A DNA stretch of 64,000 nt from Mycocentrospora acerina (lineage: Eukaryota > Ascomycota > Dothideomycetes > Pleosporales), in NCBI GenBank assembly GCA_022701365.1, contig JAKUHH010000395.1, positions 558,001 through 622,000 on the forward strand. Reading direction: 5' to 3'. A program made the translations under genes and the position numbers. Of this stretch, positions 57,768 through 64,000 are shown one piece after another (positions within the stretch are counted from its first letter, which is position 1; every line of letters starts with the position of its first letter). The notes under the pieces were generated by a model that did not search any database, was not told the DNA's origin, and worked only from the letters and a program-made list of their open reading frames with translations.

Positions 57768-60505
57768 CGACCTGTGTCAAAATAGAGACATTATCTCAGA
57801 TTGCAAGGGGCAACCAACAAGAAGTCTGAAAACCAAAGTCGATCGTGGATCTTCTGCAATTTCTACCGCATTTTGAAACCTATATTCAGGAAATCCTCTT
57901 GACAAGTCTAAGACTTTACCGGATATACCAACTTGTTTGTAGCAGTTCAATTTTTCCTCATCTTCATATGCTCACTTATTTCTACGACTTGACTTTATTT
58001 ACTTAACTATATACGACGATATTATAGCTTCTGTGCTCCTGCGTTAAAAGACAATGAAGGCCAGTTTTTTTTTTGGACAAAAGAATAGTACAGTTCGGTG
58101 CCGATCTGCTATTGCTCTGACAAGAAAGAAAACTAAACTTACTAGCATCCTAGTACCAAATTACCATATCTGTTGGTGTTCGAAAAAAGAGAGAAGGTGG
58201 AAGCTTGCAAAGATTGCTCAAACAGGCTCACACCTCACCTTCAGTGGCGTTATCGCGTTCTCTCCAATAACATGCACCAACGATTACCACCCTTTTCGGT
58301 GCAATATTCAAGTACCTGAGTTGCGCATGAATCTGTATAGCGAGATCCTAATTCCGTTGCATACTTTGACCCATAGTAATTTTGTAGCAGCCGGACTTCG
58401 CAGCTGAACTCACATTGTTGGAAGATAGTACTCGACAGAGCTACAGTTGACATAAATTAAATTTTATTTTACAATATTACTTCCAGATCCTGAACCATCT
58501 TAAGCATTACGCATGCATATTCAAGATTTCGATGTATCGAACGTGGGATCACTTGACTAACTGGCTTGCTCGCGCCTTGATGGGCCAGTCGTTAAACATG
58601 GGGACAAAGATTGGTCTTCAAATAAATCTACTTCGCAACATGATGGAAAAGAAAAATAGACTTGTTATTAGGGTGTTGAAAGACATGCGCCTTTAAGTTA
58701 TGAAATAGTTGCAAGGCCTGGGTGCTACACTTAAACTTGCCGAACTTGACCGTGAAATTCATGGAGAAGGATCAAGTTGCTGTAAACAAATAATAAATCT
58801 TGAGTTTAAGAGCACAGCATTCAACAGCACAAGTTTAGACCTAAAGACTTTGTAACCGACGCTGAATTCAAGGGAGAGTCTTACAGTGCCAGGTTAAACC
58901 TTGGCATGTCTGTGTCTCAATTGTCGCTGTGATATCTCCTTCTTGACATGGAACCTGCAACGACGATGCCGAGAAGACACAGAGACATAAAAATAGCTAC
59001 AAGAGTAACCGCTGCTACTGTGCAGCAGTGGCGCTCATTTGCCCTCCTCTCTCTAGCTGCTAGCTGGATATCGCATTGCTCACAGTGGGTGTGTGACTGC
59101 GAAACAGCTTGCGCGCCTGTCTCTGGGGGGTTTAACATATATTCGTGGGCATGGGAATGAGCCTGTAGCTCGACATCGTCGTCTTGGGCAACCGCAGCGT
59201 ACTACTTCAGATTAGGTCGGAAACGTTATAAACCTGACGTTCAAATGACGCTTACAGCAGAGGTCGATCCTGACGGAATTTGACGATTTACTGGGTGATC
59301 TTCTGTAACATAATCGTATGGAGGAGCTGCCTCTTGCGGTGCTGCTGGATTCCCCATATCGTTTAATGTGCGAAATAGGTTCAAGTCGTGAATTGCAGAT
59401 ACAATAGCACTCTCTCGCCACTCTTATAAGTTGAAACCGGTGAGTTCTCTAATTTGTGGTAGGCTGATATGCTGACGGATCTGACGGCAGAACCACATGT
59501 GCATAAGCTGAGGCTGTGTTGCAGTGTCAGCCAGCAGCCACACCTCGTTGGGCCATTGGATTGGCCGCATTTACGACACGCCACGGTGGCTGAGAGTTTG
59601 AAATGGTGGCTCGTAGGCAGAGAGAGATTCTCGCGATGGCCAATAGCTCTTTAGCAAAATGGTGGAGACTGAAGATCCTAGTACTCTGTGATTACTACCA
59701 GGGTGATATTATAGAGAGGGAAAATGTGGGTGCTGAGTAATCAGTTATCTGGTTACACAACCAATTAGCAGGTAGCACCTTCATGGCGATCATCGCGAAT
59801 GGTTGCTGAACAAACTTCAAGCAATCTATACCAAACCATTGCTCCCTGCATGCGTGCTACTTTTTGCGGCAGTCTTCGGGCTGTAGGCTTCGTTCCGTTG
59901 CGCGAACTGCTCTCGTTATCGCGCAACGCTCTGTCTTAACCGTCTAGAGAGCATAGTGCCGTCGCACGCTCCTCCTGTGCCGTCTCGGGTGACATGCGTG
60001 ACGTTCTTCCTGTCATCACAAGCTTCGTACAGCCGGACAAGCAATGACAAGCATTGACACTTTCGGGATAGCGGATGCTTGACAAGGGTTATCTCTTACG
60101 CTAAGCCGTGCTAGGGCTCATTCAAGATCCGCTATGGAACTCCTCATCGAATAGCGGACGAGAAGTGAGAGTCGAAGTGCAAGGATATAGCGTGATTTTA
60201 GATATGCGGGAAAATTCAAGCCCGAAAAGGAAGGTAAATATATACTGCCCAGTCAATGAATGCGTCATCTCCCAGTCTCTACATTTATTATCCTATCAGT
60301 CAATGGTTTAGGTCCGATAGCACGGCCAGCAACTTCACAATCGTCATATCGATTCGACATATCCTAGACTCCAACCTATCTCCGGTGATGGCCTTCTTTA
60401 TTTGGCCAAGTGTCGATCTCCAAGCATAGAGATTTTGACATGCGTCAAACCGTTAAATACCGCCGCGAGATCAGCAAACATGCAGGCGATTGATCAGACT
60501 TTACG
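57768..60505. other. gene-poor region
   Basis: About 2.7 kb without a gene I can support. A minus-strand frame at 59138-58917 (73 codons) contains one good membrane segment (AVTLVAIFMSLCLLGIVVAG) next to Cys residues. It could be a small membrane protein, but it has no partner exon or family. The right end (60350-60505) is the carboxypeptidase promoter. Confidence 0.35.
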
Positions 60506-62455
60506 ATGAAGGTCCTCACAATTTTCGGCTCGTTGCTTTGTGCTTCGACAGCTCTCGCTGCCAGCTCACCTCATAAGCGAAATGTTTTCAACAAAGTGAA
60601 GCCGATTAACAAGGCTAAGTCAATTCTCGAGAAACGCGTACCGAGCACGCCTGTTCTCGAGCGTCGCTCAGCAAATGAGCCGTTCAAGCACCCAGAACTG
60701 CAAAAGCGAGCATCTCGCTTCTTGACAGACAAGACAAAAGGTTGGTGAAACTGTGACGAACAAGTCGTACAAAAGCTAATCATGTATTAGCATTTTCTGT
60801 TAACGGTACTGGAATTCCCGAAGTTCCATTTGACATCGGCGAATCATATGCTGGTCTACTGCCCGTCTCAGATAGCCCTGACGAGACGCGCGAGCTGTTC
60901 TTTTGGTACGAGCTTCAATCTTCGTAAGAACATAGCAATAATTAACACGGCCAGGTTCTTCCCTTCTACGCTTGAGAATGCACCAGAGGAAGTTGTGATC
61001 TGGTAACAATACCTGCTCACAAATTGGATATATGCGCTTTACTAATTACAAGTTTAGGCTCAATGGTGGACCAGGTTGCTCCTCGCTCAGTGGATTTATA
61101 ACCGAGAATGGTCCATTTACATGGGAGTCAGGGACTCTTGCTCCTGTCGCTAATCCATATTCATGGACAAATCTGACCAACATGATCTGGGTCGAACAGC
61201 CAGTGGGCGTAGGTTACTCACAAGGAACGCCAAACATCACCAATGAAGTAGAGCTTGCTACCGAGTTCCGTGGCTTCTGGAAGAGCTTCTTTGACGTATT
61301 CGAGCTCCACGGCTGGAAAACCTATGTCACCGGAGAATCCTACGCTGGATATTACGTACCTTACATTGCGGATGGCTTTATTCAAGCCAACGATGATCAG
61401 TACTTCAATCTGGCTGGTATTTCTATCAACGACCCGATCATTGGAGACGATACAATCCAGCAGCAAGTTGTCATCTTGCCTGTAAGTAACTCTGGTGTTC
61501 CAATTTTGCGGCCGTGCTAACCTCCCGACTAGTACGTCGAATTCTGGCAAAATTTGTTGTTCCTAAACGACTCGTTCATGAGTGACATTCGCAAGCACCA
61601 GGACGATTGCGGTTACTCCGATTATCTTGATAAATACTTCCAATTCCCCCCGCCTCAGGGAGCATTCCCGGTTCTACCAGATCCATACAGCCAGGAGAAC
61701 TACACATGCGACCAGTTCGACAACTTCTACAGCGCTATCCTAGAAGTCAACCCATGCTTCAATATCTACCACATCACCGAGACATGCCCCCACCCATTCT
61801 CGCAGCTCGGCATAGTTAACACTGGTGACTATCAGCCCCCGGGTGCTGTCATCTACTTCAACCGCACGGATGTGAAGGAAGCTCTCCACGCCAACGTTAG
61901 CACAAACTGGCAGCAATGCACCGATGTCAACGTATTTGGCAACGGTGGTGTTAATGGCTCAGACACTTCCCCTGGCCCAGCCAACAACGGCGTCCTGCAG
62001 CGCGTCATTGAGCACACAAACAACACTATCATTGGGTCTGGTGATCTTGACATGTTGCTCAGCACAAATGGAACTCTCTTTGCTATCCAGAACATGACAT
62101 GGAACGGTGCCCAGGGTCTTAGCGAATACCCATCGACTCCCCTCTATGCTCCATACCACCCCGAATACAACGGCGGAGCTCTTGCCGGTGCTGGTGTACA
62201 AGGTGTCTGGAGCTCTGAGCGAGGACTGACCTTCTACACTGCTCGATTGGCGGGTCACGAGTTGCCAGGCGTAAGTTGACAATTTTTTTTCCAATCGATT
62301 GAGACCAATGGCTAATCATACTGCAGTACACTCCCGGTGTTGCTTACCGTATGTTGGAGATTCTGCTCGGAAGAGTCGATGATTTCAGCAACACCAAGAG
62401 CTTCACTACCCAGTCTGGAAACTACACTGGTAACAGCACCCTCTACAAACACTGA
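60506..62455 (+). CDS. secreted serine carboxypeptidase, peptidase family S10
   Basis: Six exons: 60506-60740, 60791-60905, 60955-61002, 61058-61481, 61533-62270 and 62327-62455 (introns 49-56 nt), giving about 562 aa. A signal peptide (MKVLTIFGSLLCASTALA) is followed by a pro-region with several Lys-Arg/Arg-Arg sites. Family S10 marks are LFFWFFPS, NGGPGCSSL (oxyanion hole), WVEQPVGVGYS, and the catalytic Ser227 in GESYAGYY. Asp445 in GSGDLDML and His516 in GHELPG complete the triad. The last exon gives YTPGVAYRMLE and ends without an ER-retention or GPI signal. It removes C-terminal residues from peptides at acid pH, either in the vacuole or outside; the many sequons fit secretion. Closest to carboxypeptidase S1-type enzymes by memory. 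Confidence 0.94.
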
Positions 62456-62950
62456 GATGGTTGCAGGCCAAACTTGGATTAGATAGATAGTAGGCACGAA
62501 TAGCTTAACACGATTCGCTGCACTGCTACCATTAAACCGAGCACAAAATATTCTAGAGTGTTCATATCATAGCAATGTCTAGTAATATAAAGGAAAATAG
62601 CACTGCATGCGACACACAATCAGTCTGTGATATAACTATGATACCAGATACGATTGTTCTTGAGGCTTTCTATAAGTTCTTCACCTATTCTAATTCTGAG
62701 GGTTAGCAAATCCTATGAAGTACGGTAAATACAAGAGGACAGAAGTCGCCAATCGTGCTGAACATAGCTCACGATCCCAAGTAAAAAAATTTACGTGTTC
62801 CGGAAAGAACTTTTTTTTGTCGTGGAGTGTGACTTCAGTCAAACACTACCCCACAATATAAATCTTTATCGATTCTCGCTGTACAATAGATTTAGATATT
62901 GTTTGGAGTCTGTATATTGTTTCTTCGGTTGGTATTCTTCATCAATCACA
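62456..62950. other. intergenic upstream of tRNA-Asp
   Basis: About 500 AT-rich bases between the carboxypeptidase gene and the tRNA. No feature recognised. Confidence 0.4.
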
Positions 62951-63031
62951 TCTTCAGTCGTATAGTGGTTAGTATTTCTGCTTGTCATCAGACAGTTCGC
63001 AGGAGACCTGGGTTCAATTCCCAGCTGGAGA
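62951..63031 (+). tRNA. tRNA-Asp (GTC) with a 10-nt intron
   Basis: The acceptor stem pairs TCTTCAG with CTGGAGA. The D-arm region GTATAGTGGTTAGTAT matches eukaryotic tRNA-Asp. The anticodon stem pairs TCTGC with GCAGG and the loop reads TTGTCA-C, giving anticodon GTC. A 10-nt insert (TCAGACAGTT) sits after position 37, the standard nuclear tRNA intron site. The T-arm is CTGGG-TTCAATT-CCCAG. A T-run just downstream (about 63039) suits RNA polymerase III termination. The mature length is 71 nt before CCA addition. Confidence 0.9.
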
Positions 63032-64000
63032 GTATTATTTTTGCCATTGCATCATCGTTGCATAGTCCTTTTTAAGTATCATTGATAAGACTGCTTTTCA
63101 GCGGGTCACGAATCGTTGCAATAGTCAACCATAGACGCGAAGGCAAGCTTTTTTATCAACCCGGTAAAGCTGCAGTAATCTGAGATGTTTCTTCAAATGC
63201 CATCTAGTGCTCACAAGAGCGAGTGTGCTACGTGGCGATGGAAACTATAGTGGTACTCTGCCCTTCATCTGTAAAAAAAAAGCTTGGATTACAGGATATA
63301 TTTTGGTAGAGCCATCCGTCACAGTATGGACCTAGGCGAGCAATACGTATTTTCGGCCAAATGCAGAGCAAAGTAACGCCAAAACATGTACAGATGAGCC
63401 AGTGGTAGAGTTTCTCCCTAAATTATAGAGGGGTAAATAGACTTCGAGTCACAAGATAACTCAAATCCAAGTACGCTGTTTTCGTCAATACTGCCTGCTG
63501 GGTCATATGATGACTCTCGAATAGACTCCGTTCGTCTTGATTCAATGATGTACATCGAGGCTTCGGCGTGACGAGGTCAGGAAGTGTTGTGGATATCCTG
63601 TTGGTGTGGTGGATTGTTCGATGCTTTCAGTCAGTTAGCCATAACTTTCCATCGCAGAGAACTACCGGACCAGGGCCTTGTCTACACTTGATTACTATTC
63701 TCATATATATTGCGATATTAGAAGAAATAGAAATAGCGCTCACGAGTCATTAACATATCAGGTTTTAAATCCGTCATGAAGTTGGGCTTTGTTGTTGGGC
63801 TGGGTATGGATCTACGTCGTCATTTCCCGATCTTATGTTCAAGATTTTTCAGAGCTCATGTGTCTTGTCAATATGAACTACTACCCTGTCCCTAGAAGTT
63901 TGTGAAAAATTCATCTCAAACTACGTCATCATATTTCCGTTGTAGAGGCCAGGCTCGTATTCCGCCTTGAATAATCTTGGAGGTTGGTAAGACACGAAGC
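63032..64000. other. right-edge intergenic region
   Basis: About 970 bases without a supported gene. It begins with the pol III terminator T-run. Small frames here show no family features; a gene may start beyond the window. Confidence 0.4.

Noticed and set aside
58917..59138. 73-codon minus-strand ORF with one membrane segment
   Set aside because: A single hydrophobic stretch is not enough, and no flanking exon or known family was found. Mentioned only in the gap note.
1..64000. CRISPR arrays, bacterial operons, insertion sequences, riboswitches
   Set aside because: None seen; the sequence is eukaryotic nuclear DNA. The only tandem arrays are the intron minisatellite and short microsatellites. 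No transposase, reverse transcriptase or terminal repeats recognised.

Overview
The window is nuclear DNA of a filamentous ascomycete (Pezizomycotina; a Dothideomycete would fit, but the class is inferred). The grounds are many ~45-60 nt introns with GTRNGY donors, CTRAC-like branch points and YAG acceptors, nuclear housekeeping genes (DBP9, tRNA-Asp), and fungus-restricted families (DUF6590, DUF7587, BYS1, ANK-DIL). I reconstructed exon joins by hand from reading frame and splice signals. Multi-exon spans below run from start codon to stop codon, with the exons listed in the evidence.

Layout. 0-8 kb is a GC-richer conserved block: an ankyrin + dilute-domain protein with a 17-bp minisatellite in intron 1, allantoicase, and the DEAD-box ribosome-biogenesis helicase DBP9. 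9-25 kb is an AT-richer, gene-poor accessory stretch. It holds two head-to-head gene pairs, each joining a DUF6590 protein to a coiled-coil protein, a decayed third coiled-coil copy with several in-frame stops, a truncated phytochrome whose chromophore-contact residues are substituted, and two unrecognised decayed coding stretches. 25-38 kb has scattered accessory genes: a cytochrome P450, an F-box protein, a BYS1-type secreted protein, and a catalase-like haem protein divergent from a TDT/SLAC1-type transporter. 38-56 kb is denser and transport/catabolism oriented: a large Ser-rich protein, two divergent MFS transporters, an AtuA-like (DUF1446) protein, a DUR3-type urea/sodium symporter and a secreted rhamnogalacturonan lyase (PL4). 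56-64 kb holds a DUF7587 protein, a secreted serine carboxypeptidase (S10) and an intron-containing tRNA-Asp(GTC).

How genes may work together. Allantoicase and the urea symporter belong to the same purine/urea nitrogen-salvage route but lie 47 kb apart, so no cluster is implied. PL4 lyase, S10 peptidase and the MFS/TDT/SSS transporters fit a saprotroph or plant-associated fungus that digests outside the cell. The most unusual part is the 9-24 kb island: the DUF6590/coiled-coil couples occur twice in the same head-to-head arrangement, which suggests a two-gene module of unknown function, set among decaying relatives.
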